55,991 nucleotides of DNA from assembly GCA_002897855.1 (NCBI GenBank), contig BDTO01000073.1, forward strand, positions 1 through 55,991. Direction: 5' to 3'. This document shows positions 37,541 to 45,427 of this stretch, one piece after another. The position numbers and the translations under genes were made by a program. The DNA comes from a bacterium BMS3Bbin05. Lineage in GTDB: Bacteria; Nitrospirota; Thermodesulfovibrionia; Thermodesulfovibrionales; BMS3Bbin05. Below the pieces are notes generated by a model, which worked only from the letters and a program-made list of their open reading frames with translations, was not told where the DNA came from and made no database searches. The first letter of the stretch is position 1, and each line of letters starts with the position of its first letter.

Positions 37541-38404
37541 TTGCATTCTGTTAAGATAGCTCTAAGGAGTATAATGAGAGAAAAGTGGATAAACCTTCTC
37601 TCTGTTATCACAATAGGGTTTGCCCTTCTTATCCTTTCCATTACAGTCTTTACTCTTTATAATGTCGAACTTATTGCAAAAAGGCTTCCCGGAAAGTTTA
37701 CCATTATGGTCTACCTCAAGGATGGTCTTCCAGGGAACGAAATCAAGCATTCAGAAGCTCTCCTTAAAAGAGATAGCCTTGTAAAAAGCGTTGTTTATAT
37801 TTCCAAGGAAAAGGCTTACAGGGAACTCAGGCATAATCTCCGGGGCGCAGAATATATACTTGAAGGCCTGAACGAAAACCCGCTATCTCCTTCTTTTGAA
37901 GTAAAGATTAAAAAAGACCGGTTTTCAATGGAGAAAGTTGAAGCCCTGATCAACAGGCTTAAAAGTAAACCGTATGTCGATGATATAGACTATGGCAGGC
38001 AGATTCTGGATTTTGTCCAGTCATTCAGAACTGCTATGAGGGCTGTGGGCATCTTTTTTTCGGTGTTGATTTTCTTTGCTATTATATTTGTGATTTACAC
38101 TACTGTAAAAATATTGTTTTACAGAAGAAATGAAGAGATAGAGACATATAAGCTTCTGGGGGCCACCGCAGGGTTTATAAGGGCGCCTTTCCTGATTGAA
38201 GGAGGGATTATAGGTTTTGTGGGCGGGATATTCGGCGTTGTTGAGTCTTATACTTTTTATTATGTTCTTGTCAGGCTTGCAGAGGAATTCCCTCTCCTGA
38301 AATATCTGAGCTTTCCGGTAAACATGTTTGGCGTTATGCCCATTATTGGTTTATTGCTGGGACTCTTTGGTACAGTGGTAGCATTGGGAAGGATCAAATA
38401 TTAG
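37541..38404 (+). CDS. ftsX: Cell division protein FtsX
   Basis: 287 residues from a TTG codon that begins immediately after the ftsE stop, with GGGGAGGGGG upstream. The N-terminus (ALRSIMREKWINLLSVITI) is FtsX-like. The first membrane helix is at about 18-40, an extracytoplasmic loop at about 45-160, then three more helices near 170-195, 222-245 and 262-285. The extracytoplasmic loop would contact the EnvC-like protein encoded next. Confidence 0.93.
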   Translation: MHSVKIALRSIMREKWINLLSVITIGFALLILSITVFTLYNVELIAKRLPGKFTIMVYLKDGLPGNEIKHSEALLKRDSLVKSVVYISKEKAYRELRHNLRGAEYILEGLNENPLSPSFEVKIKKDRFSMEKVEALINRLKSKPYVDDIDYGRQILDFVQSFRTAMRAVGIFFSVLIFFAIIFVIYTTVKILFYRRNEEIETYKLLGATAGFIRAPFLIEGGIIGFVGGIFGVVESYTFYYVLVRLAEEFPLLKYLSFPVNMFGVMPIIGLLLGLFGTVVALGRIKY

Positions 38405-38405
38405 A

Positions 38406-39572
38406 ATGCACCGTTGTTTAAAGAAGCTCTTCATAATTATTTTCATAACGATAATCCCCGTCATGATCGTCTCTCTGATTACCGCACCTGTTTTTGCCGG
38501 TAAGCTTGAACAAAAGTATCAGAAAATCCAGAAACAGATAAAAGAACGTAAGAAAAAAATAATAAAGGCCAGGAAGAGCGAAATTTCCTTTACCAGGAAG
38601 ATACAGCAGACAAACAAGAGGCTTTATAGTATAAGGAAGGAACTGAAACGCCAGCGCAGGAAGGTAAATCGCATGAGTGGCCGGGTTGCTCTGGTGAAAA
38701 AGGAATTCGGGGAATTTAAAAAAAAGATTGAGAAACAGAGATCATATTTAAAGAGAAAGCTGCTGTCCATGCAAAGATACGGTAATGATTCATCTGGCAT
38801 TTTGATTGCACTTGTCGCTTCAAAAAGCTTTTCACAAATGGTCAGGAATATGCACTATCTGAGAAAGATAGCCGAGTATGATTATAACCGGATAGAGATT
38901 TACAAGAAAAATCTGATTTTGCTTCACAAAAAAAAGATAAGCCTGGACTCGCTTTATCTGAAGTTAAAAACCGAAGAAAAAAAGCTTCAAAAGGACCGGG
39001 ATAGGCTGATTGCTGAGAAAAAACAAAAGGAAAGGATTTTTGCTTCCATCCAGGGTCGCAGGAAATTATACGAAAAGATGTTTCGTGAGCTTACCGAGGC
39101 ATCAAATAAGATCCGCAGAATGCTGCGGCAAAAGCGCTCACGAACATATAAACTGACAAGGTTTGCCTTGTCAAAAGGTAAACTGCCCTGGCCTATAATG
39201 GGTGGCCGGGTTACAAAGCGGTTTGGTTCTTATAAAGATCACGAATATAAAATACCCGTTTTCAGGCGGGGTATCTATATCAGGGCGCCGGAAGGTACAG
39301 TAGCCCGGGCGGTTTATTCGGGAAGGGTTGTTTACGCTGATTGGTTTAAAGGATATGGAAAGGTTATGATAATAAATCATGGCAGTGGCTACCACTCGGT
39401 ATATGCCAACCTGAGCGAGATATTTTTCAGGCCCGGCGATACCGTTAAAAGGGGGCAGGCCATTGGAAAAGTCGGAAAGTCAGGAACTGTCAGTTTCCCT
39501 GCTCTTTATTTTGAGATAAGATACAGAGGCAAGCCTCTAAACCCCCGGCAATGGCTTGCCAGGAATCGATGA
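38406..39572 (+). CDS. envC: EnvC-like murein hydrolase activator with degenerate LytM (M23) domain
   Basis: 388 residues. A signal segment covers about 12-30. A long basic coiled coil occupies about 35-245. The LytM/M23 domain is at about 275-385. The zinc motifs are lost: the usual HxGxD-type stretch reads RGIYIRAP, and the usual HLHFE reads PALYFEIR. YHSVYANLSE and GDTVKRGQAIG keep the fold. This matches EnvC, which activates amidases but does not cut peptidoglycan. It follows ftsX by one base, which fits an FtsEX-controlled activator. Confidence 0.88.
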   Translation: MHRCLKKLFIIIFITIIPVMIVSLITAPVFAGKLEQKYQKIQKQIKERKKKIIKARKSEISFTRKIQQTNKRLYSIRKELKRQRRKVNRMSGRVALVKKEFGEFKKKIEKQRSYLKRKLLSMQRYGNDSSGILIALVASKSFSQMVRNMHYLRKIAEYDYNRIEIYKKNLILLHKKKISLDSLYLKLKTEEKKLQKDRDRLIAEKKQKERIFASIQGRRKLYEKMFRELTEASNKIRRMLRQKRSRTYKLTRFALSKGKLPWPIMGGRVTKRFGSYKDHEYKIPVFRRGIYIRAPEGTVARAVYSGRVVYADWFKGYGKVMIINHGSGYHSVYANLSEIFFRPGDTVKRGQAIGKVGKSGTVSFPALYFEIRYRGKPLNPRQWLARNR

Positions 39573-39604
39573 ATGATCAAATATTTTCTGGAGGATAACA
39601 TACC

Positions 39605-40927
39605 ATGAAGAAGATGACAAAAATTTTATCTATCTGGTTTCTTATAGTCTTTATTTCATCTGCAGGATTATTGGTCGGCAAATGGGGTATAGACAGTGTT
39701 GATGCGAACAATGATTCATACAAGGAATTGAAAATATTTACGGAGGTGTTATCGCTTGTCGAGAGAAATTACGTTGAAAAGGTAGATGTCAAAGATCTCG
39801 TATATGGAGCCATAAGGGGGATGCTGAGTTCTCTGGACCCCCACTCCTCCTTTATGACGGCTGATGCTTATAAGGAAATGCAGGTTGACACGAGGGGAGT
39901 GTTCGGCGGACTCGGGATTCAGATCGGGATAAAGGATAGCGTTTTGACGGTAATTACCCCGATAGAGGATACTCCTGCCTTTAAGGCGGGTATCAAGGCA
40001 GGGGATAAAATTATAAAGGTTGATGGAGCCTTTACCAAGGATATGACACTGATGGAAGCAGTTCATAAGATGAGAGGACGCAAGGGTACGCCGGTTACAA
40101 TAACCATTATCCGAAAGGGTCTGAAGGAACCCAGGAACTATAAAATAGTCCGGGATATCATAAAGATAAAGAGTGTGAAATACAAGGTTCTGGGAGATGG
40201 TATCGGGTATGTAAAGATCAGCCAGTTTCAGGAAAAGACGGCAGATGAACTCGCAGTTGCATTGAAGAAACTTGACAGCAAGAAGATAAAATCGCTGATA
40301 CTTGACCTTAGAAATAACCCGGGTGGGCTTCTGAACAGTGCAGTAGAAGTGTCTGGTGAATTTCTGCCGCAAAACAAACTGGTTGTTTATATCAAGGGAA
40401 GAGTAGGCAAGAAACAGGAGTATTATACAAAAGGAAAGAGGGCACATTATAACTACCCGATGATAATTCTCGTAAATCAGGGGAGTGCAAGTGCATCCGA
40501 GATCGTTTCAGGTGCAATGAAGGACTGGGACAGGGCTGTTATTCTCGGCATGCCGACTTTCGGCAAGGGATCGGTTCAGAGCGTGATTCCATTAAGCGAT
40601 GGTTCTGCACTGAGGTTAACGACTGCGAAATATTATACCCCGAAAGGGACATCGATTCAGAATACCGGCATTAAACCCGATATCGAAGTAAGGTTGCCTG
40701 TAAAAAATGGCCAGGGACACGTAATCCTCCGCGAAAGTGACCTCAAGGGTCATCTTAGAAATGAGCAGTTGAAGAAACCTGCGGCGGGAAAGAAGCATGA
40801 GAAAATACTCCTGAGTGTCGGTAAAGGGGAAGACCTCCAGTTAAAGCGGGCCACAGAACTGCTGAAGATGTGGGACACGTTCAAAAGCCTGCCCGGGGAA
40901 AAGGCAGCCCGGATTTCGGCTGATTGA
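39605..40927 (+). CDS. ctpA: C-terminal processing protease (S41 family, CtpA type)
   Basis: 440 residues. A signal/anchor segment (about 8-27) is followed by a PDZ domain (GGLGIQIG through AGIKAGDKIIKVDG). The catalytic Ser is in NQGSASASEIVSG, with Lys in TFGKGSVQS. LDLRNNPGGLL is the substrate-loop motif. It would process or degrade envelope proteins, possibly wall hydrolases. A GGAGG lies shortly before the ATG. It forms the tail of the ftsEX-envC operon with the exonuclease. Confidence 0.95.
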   Translation: MKKMTKILSIWFLIVFISSAGLLVGKWGIDSVDANNDSYKELKIFTEVLSLVERNYVEKVDVKDLVYGAIRGMLSSLDPHSSFMTADAYKEMQVDTRGVFGGLGIQIGIKDSVLTVITPIEDTPAFKAGIKAGDKIIKVDGAFTKDMTLMEAVHKMRGRKGTPVTITIIRKGLKEPRNYKIVRDIIKIKSVKYKVLGDGIGYVKISQFQEKTADELAVALKKLDSKKIKSLILDLRNNPGGLLNSAVEVSGEFLPQNKLVVYIKGRVGKKQEYYTKGKRAHYNYPMIILVNQGSASASEIVSGAMKDWDRAVILGMPTFGKGSVQSVIPLSDGSALRLTTAKYYTPKGTSIQNTGIKPDIEVRLPVKNGQGHVILRESDLKGHLRNEQLKKPAAGKKHEKILLSVGKGEDLQLKRATELLKMWDTFKSLPGEKAARISAD

Positions 40928-41607
40928 TGTCTCGTATTGTATTCGATATAGAAACCCTTGGGAAGAATTTCGAGTCGCTGGATGAGCCCACCCGGGAATA
41001 TCTAATGAAGCGGGCCGTGACCGAGGAAGAAAGACAGGAAGTAAAAAGCAACCTGTCTCTTTATCCCCATACCGCGGAAATAATAACCATAGGCATGCTT
41101 AATCCCGATACGCTCAAGGGGGTTGTATATTACCAGTCTCCGGGGAGTCGGCCGGAACCTCTTGAGGATAACGGTATAAAGTACGAAGTAGCGGACGAAA
41201 AGGGTATACTTGAGAACTTCTGGGATGTAATCAGTCGTTATGACGAATTCGTTACATTTAACGGGCGTGGATTTGATTGCCCATTTATCATTATAAGGTC
41301 TGCCATAAATAAGATAAAGCCAACGCGGGATCTTATGCCGTATCGTTATAGCGGCCCTCATATCGATCTGTTCGACCGGCTTTCTTTTTTCGGTGCGACA
41401 AGGAAACGTTTCAGTCTTGATATGTGGTGCCGGGCATTGGGGATTACAAGTCCGAAGGAAGAAGGTATAAAGGGGGAGGATGTGAAGAGATTGTTCGATG
41501 AGGGCCTGTATACAGATATAGCAAAATATTGTGTACGCGATATAATGGCAACCAGTGAGCTGTTGAAATACTGGGATGAATATATTAAGTTTCAGCCTTC
41601 CAGATAG
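40927..41607 (+). CDS. Predicted 3'-5' exonuclease, RNase H-like (DnaQ/PolB exo type)
   Basis: 226 residues from ATG 40927, overlapping the ctpA stop as TGATG; an in-frame TTG one codon earlier is also possible. The DEDD carboxylates are visible: Asp and Glu in VFDIETLG, Asp in NGRGFDCPF, and Asp in YCVRDIMATSE. It is probably a nucleic-acid trimming enzyme; the substrate is not known. Its 3' end overlaps the convergent phosphotransferase by 16 bases. Confidence 0.82.
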   Translation: MSRIVFDIETLGKNFESLDEPTREYLMKRAVTEEERQEVKSNLSLYPHTAEIITIGMLNPDTLKGVVYYQSPGSRPEPLEDNGIKYEVADEKGILENFWDVISRYDEFVTFNGRGFDCPFIIIRSAINKIKPTRDLMPYRYSGPHIDLFDRLSFFGATRKRFSLDMWCRALGITSPKEEGIKGEDVKRLFDEGLYTDIAKYCVRDIMATSELLKYWDEYIKFQPSR

Positions 41608-42635
41608 CTGTTCACTCTTTCATAATCAAATCGAATATCATTGAGCACGTTATTAACGAACCTGAATATCAGTTGTCTCTGTTTATCACTGACTTCAGGA
41701 TAGAATAGCGGATTGGCAACAACAACCCCTCTGAAGGCATAAAAGAGTCCGCAAACATTCAAGATTTCGCTGTCTCCTGTCAGATTTATATAGTTGTCGA
41801 AAAACAGCTTAAGGCCTTCAAAAAAAGGCCCGCTTATATCGCCGTGGGACTTTATTGAGAAGAAAATATAATTGACGGTTAATGCAGTAATATCATCTGC
41901 CGGATCTCCCCATGGTCCCCTGCTCCTGTCGAGAAGTATGAATGAATTGTCTTTGAACCAGATGTTGCCGGGATGAAAATCCCCGTGTATCTGGGAGAGC
42001 CTGTGGTGCAGGGGTTTCAGCCGCGCTCGCCAATCGATACACTTTTTTTCGATTTCCGCCATCTCCGGGAAGCCCATCGTACCCGTGGGATATGAATCGA
42101 ACACCCCCATCAGGCATTCTCCATGTCCTATTGTGTCTCTTATCTTTCTCCAGTAAAGACCTTTTGATTTTTTTTTAACAGAGTGTATCTTTGCAAGATA
42201 TTCGGTCATTGCATGTATCTTTTGCACATCTCTTTTGCCGAGGTTCGATTTTTCCTTAAAGTTTTCAAGATCATGGAAGTAACCGGTACCCTCCGCTTTT
42301 TCCATAACGAGGTAATACTCCTTTCCGCCTCCTACCGATTTCACAGAACCGTCCGGTAAAAGAGATATAACATCGATCGCACGGATGTGATTGGGGAGAT
42401 TCTTATATTCCGCCTCGGCAAGGAGAAATACGCCGGCCCTGTCCGAGGGATAGTCATGGCCCAGCCCGTGAGGTTCGAGGTGCTTTAAGACATACTCTCT
42501 TATGCCATCCTGAGATCTGAACCGCAGCGAAAATCCTGTGCCATGAGTACCAGCGCCGATAACCTTGAATTCAAGCAGTTCAGATTTGCCGAATCTTTCA
42601 TGCAGATATTCCTCAATGGCCTTTTTACCGAACAT
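41592..42635 (-). CDS. Phosphotransferase of the aminoglycoside/choline kinase (APH) family
   Basis: 347 residues with a protein-kinase-like fold. The catalytic loop is QIHGDFHPGNIWF, and the metal-binding Asp follows in LLDRSRGPWGD. The N-lobe Lys is probably in EYVLKHLE. Such stand-alone kinases phosphorylate small molecules such as sugars, choline or homoserine. There is no evidence that it confers drug resistance. It lies 73 bp downstream of uvrC on the same strand. Confidence 0.8.
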   Translation of the reverse strand: MFGKKAIEEYLHERFGKSELLEFKVIGAGTHGTGFSLRFRSQDGIREYVLKHLEPHGLGHDYPSDRAGVFLLAEAEYKNLPNHIRAIDVISLLPDGSVKSVGGGKEYYLVMEKAEGTGYFHDLENFKEKSNLGKRDVQKIHAMTEYLAKIHSVKKKSKGLYWRKIRDTIGHGECLMGVFDSYPTGTMGFPEMAEIEKKCIDWRARLKPLHHRLSQIHGDFHPGNIWFKDNSFILLDRSRGPWGDPADDITALTVNYIFFSIKSHGDISGPFFEGLKLFFDNYINLTGDSEILNVCGLFYAFRGVVVANPLFYPEVSDKQRQLIFRFVNNVLNDIRFDYERVNSYLEG

Positions 42636-42708
42636 GAATATATTATACCTCAGAATAAATAATGTTGAAAGCGGTCGCAGTTGCGGTTGCAGGAAGGATA
42701 TCAGGGGG

Positions 42709-44487
42709 TTATACCGGAAGATTATTCTTTATATTCTTTGCCAATTTCATATTGAAACCCTTAATATTGGAAATATCTTCAACGGGTGCTTTTTTAATGG
42801 CTTCAAGGGAACCAAAATGCCGGAGCAGGGCAAGTCTCCTTTTTTTGCCTACACCCGGCACTTTTTCGAGGCTGGAACTCAACATCCGCCCGGTCCTTGC
42901 CTTCCTGTGCCTCGTAATTGCAAAGCGGTGAACCTCATCCCTGATCTTGCGTAAGAGAAGTGAGGCGGGCCTGGTATCGTCGATCGATATCTCCGCTCCT
43001 CCGGCAGTCAGTACCCTGTCGGGATCCTTGGCAATGGCAATTATTTCGGGATAATATGAAAGAGCTATTTTCTTTAAAATCCTTCCCGCAATCTGAAGTT
43101 GACCCCTGCCGCCGTCGATAATGATCAGGTCGGGAACATGCTCCGTCATATTGCTGATGATTCTCTCAACCGACTCCTCCATCATGGAATAGTCATCTAC
43201 GCCATCCACCGTTCTGATGTTTACAAATCTGTATGAACTCTTCCGGAAATGCCCGTTTTCCCAAAGGACAAATGCGCCAACCGATCCGGTCCCCTGAATG
43301 GTTGATACATCAAATGCCCCTATCGACTGTGGTATGGCCGATAGGCCGATCATGTTCCTGATACCTGCAACGGCGAATTCATAATCGACTGCCCGGTGCT
43401 GTTCCAGGAAGACCTGTGCATTTTTGCATGCCATCTCGATGAGTTGTTTTTTTTGTCCTTTCTGTGGCGCTGCAATCTTGACACACCGGCCCTTTTTGCC
43501 GGTAAGCCAGTCTGCTATCGTACCGGAATCCGCCGGCATGGACGGCGTGAGCAGGAGACGTGGAGGGATTATCCGGTTTGAATACAACATCTCAATAAAT
43601 GAGTGCAGCAGGTCGCTTTCAGACAGATCCGATGTGTCCTTCAGAAAAAATTCTTTTGAACCCGTCATCAGCCCGTCTCTGATAAAAAGCTGGACAATAG
43701 CCGTATCATTTCCTTTTCCGGCAAGACCCACTACATCGATTTCTCCGAGTCCGGGGGCTACTACTCTCTGAGAATCCCATATCTTTTCTATCGCGGCTAT
43801 CCTGTCACGGGTCTTTGCGGCATCTTCGAACATTTCCTTCTTTGAATATCCCTGCATCTGTTTCCTTAGTGTATCGAGGAGTGCCCTGCCTTTACCTTTC
43901 AGAAAATCAATAACCTCATCAACGGATTTCATGTATGTCTCTCTGGAAATGAGTCTTCCGCATGGCGCCGGACACCTTCCCATCTGGTATTGTACGCACG
44001 GTTTCACATGTTCCAGTGTTGAATATCTGCAGGGCCGGATATTGAAGTGCCTTCTGATGAGCGAAAGTGTTTCCCTCAGGCCTGACGCAGGGATATAAGG
44101 GCCGAAATATAGCGAATTGTCTCTGCCGATTCTCCTCACTACCTCGATCCGGGGCCAGTATTGGTTTAGATCGATCCTTATATATGGATAATTTTTGTCA
44201 TCCCTGAGGATTATGTTATATTTTGGTCTGTTCTGTTTAATGAGGTTGGCCTCGAGTGCGAGGGCCTCGAGCTCGTTGTCTGTGATAATAAAGCTGAGAT
44301 CATGAACTGTCTTCAGCATCTCCCGCTTTCTGACATCAAGTCCTGAAGCAGCGCCGGTATAGCTCCTGAGCCGGGTTCTAAGGTTTTTTGCCTTGCCGAT
44401 ATAAATGATGCGGTTGCGGGAGTCCCTGAACAGGTAGACACCGCAGCAAGTTGGTGCGGATGATATTTTTTTTTCAATTGATTTCAT
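42709..44487 (-). CDS. uvrC: Excinuclease ABC subunit C
   Basis: 592 residues from ATG 44487, chosen over a TTG 8 codons upstream because MKSIEKKI fits the family start. The GIY-YIG domain (CCGVYLFRD, then YIGKAKNLRTRLRSY) makes the 3' incision. A UVR segment lies near 195-235. The RNase H-like domain has FDVSTIQGTGSVG, IIDGGRGQL and EVHRFAITRHR for the 5' incision. The C-terminal helix-hairpin-helices (VPGVGKKRRLALLRHFGS) bind DNA. Confidence 0.96.
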   Translation of the reverse strand: MKSIEKKISSAPTCCGVYLFRDSRNRIIYIGKAKNLRTRLRSYTGAASGLDVRKREMLKTVHDLSFIITDNELEALALEANLIKQNRPKYNIILRDDKNYPYIRIDLNQYWPRIEVVRRIGRDNSLYFGPYIPASGLRETLSLIRRHFNIRPCRYSTLEHVKPCVQYQMGRCPAPCGRLISRETYMKSVDEVIDFLKGKGRALLDTLRKQMQGYSKKEMFEDAAKTRDRIAAIEKIWDSQRVVAPGLGEIDVVGLAGKGNDTAIVQLFIRDGLMTGSKEFFLKDTSDLSESDLLHSFIEMLYSNRIIPPRLLLTPSMPADSGTIADWLTGKKGRCVKIAAPQKGQKKQLIEMACKNAQVFLEQHRAVDYEFAVAGIRNMIGLSAIPQSIGAFDVSTIQGTGSVGAFVLWENGHFRKSSYRFVNIRTVDGVDDYSMMEESVERIISNMTEHVPDLIIIDGGRGQLQIAGRILKKIALSYYPEIIAIAKDPDRVLTAGGAEISIDDTRPASLLLRKIRDEVHRFAITRHRKARTGRMLSSSLEKVPGVGKKRRLALLRHFGSLEAIKKAPVEDISNIKGFNMKLAKNIKNNLPV

Positions 44488-44728
44488 GACCAGGGATAAT
44501 ATTCGCAGCAATTGCCTTGATTTTCAAATGTAAATCCGATCATAAAATTCATTTTTGCCATAAAAAAGAAGTGTAACTGATAATCAATTATAACATGTTT
44601 CCGGTTGCCTGCCGGTCGGATGTTCTTATGGACGGGGCAGGGAATTCGATCAGAATTTTATTGATTGAAAGCTGCCATAATCAGGTGTAAAATAATAACA
44701 GGAATACATGCATGAAAGGAGGCCAATT

Positions 44729-44899
44729 ATGTTAAAGGTAGAACTTTCTCAGGAAGAGGTCCAGGCGCTCAGGGAATCACTGGAATGTTACCTCTCTGAG
44801 TTGAGGATGGAAATCGCCAACACGGACAGGATGGATTTCCGTGAGGACCTCAAAAAGAAAAAGGAGTTTCTGAGGTCAGTTGTCCAGAAGCTGCTATAA
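44729..44899 (+). CDS. Small conserved protein of unknown function
   Basis: 56 residues from ATG 44729, with AAAGGAGG 6 nt upstream, a very strong ribosome site. It is predicted to be two helices (LSQEEVQALRESLECYL and FREDLKKKKEFLRSVVQ), acidic then basic, with no Cys pairs or membrane segment. It could be a small regulator or assembly factor. It is divergent from uvrC. I give no function. Confidence 0.72.
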   Translation: MLKVELSQEEVQALRESLECYLSELRMEIANTDRMDFREDLKKKKEFLRSVVQKLL

Positions 44900-45160
44900 C
44901 CGGAACCGGCAGAGTCCTTGCGATAGGCCTCTTTATTATAATGGCGGGTATTCAGACATTATCCTCAGGATTTTACCTGTGAGAGGAGGGAGGGGTTTGT
45001 TTATTCTCTGAGCCTGCAGAAAAATCATAACAGGTTGTGTATTTGGCCGTTTTTTTGTAATATTATCACATGATTTTTCATACATGCTGCCTGCTGTCTT
45101 TAATTCGCAGCAGTACCTTGTAATAATTGAATAGTAACACCTCTTTTGATATGAAACATA

Positions 45161-45267
45161 CATGTCCCGCAAGCGTTCGGGACATGCAGAACTTATTGAA
45201 AAGAATAGATTCCGGCTTAAGGACTGCCGGAATGACAGGTAGAGGGACTGACTTTATGGACAGACAC
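45161..45267 (+). repeat. Palindromic MITE-like element, copy E1 (5'-truncated)
   Basis: Matches the family from the TGTCCCGCAAGCGTTCGGGACA hairpin to the end TTTATGGACAGACAC. The left 30-40 bases are missing. Its right flank TATTTA (45268-45273) is shared with the left flank of E2. Confidence 0.8.
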
Positions 45268-45273
45268 TATTTA

Positions 45274-45415
45274 GTGTCTGTGTATAAATTGCTGTTTTTT
45301 ATTTTTGTCATGTCCCGCAAGCGTTCGGGACATTCAGAACTTATTGAAAAGAATAGATTCCGGCTTAAGGACTGCCGGAATGACAGATAGAGAGACTGAC
45401 TTTATGGACAGACAC
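45274..45415 (+). repeat. Palindromic MITE-like element, copy E2 (142 bp)
   Basis: Begins GTGTCTGTGTATAAA and ends TTTATGGACAGACAC. The usual GAG/CTC tips have become GTG/CAC on both ends together. TATTTA flanks both sides (45268-45273 and 45416-45421). It is nearly identical to E1 over the shared part, so the two probably arose by tandem duplication or insertion next to an existing copy. Confidence 0.85.
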
Positions 45416-45427
45416 TATTTAATAAAT

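Larger units (their letters stand above)
44900..45427. other. Gap with two tandem MITE copies
   Basis: 528 bp. The first 260 bp show no gene on either strand; a minus-strand ORF of 78 codons at 44936-45172 has no family resemblance. The remainder is MITE copies E1 and E2. ORFs here starting MSRKRSG or MSCPASV translate the element itself. Confidence 0.6.

Noticed and set aside
41592-42635. Aminoglycoside resistance gene
   Set aside because: The APH fold is present, but housekeeping small-molecule kinases share it, and location beside uvrC gives no resistance context.
45127-45390. 87-codon ORF spanning MITE copies E1 and E2
   Set aside because: The encoded peptide is the element's own translation, repeated at each copy; no independent gene signal.
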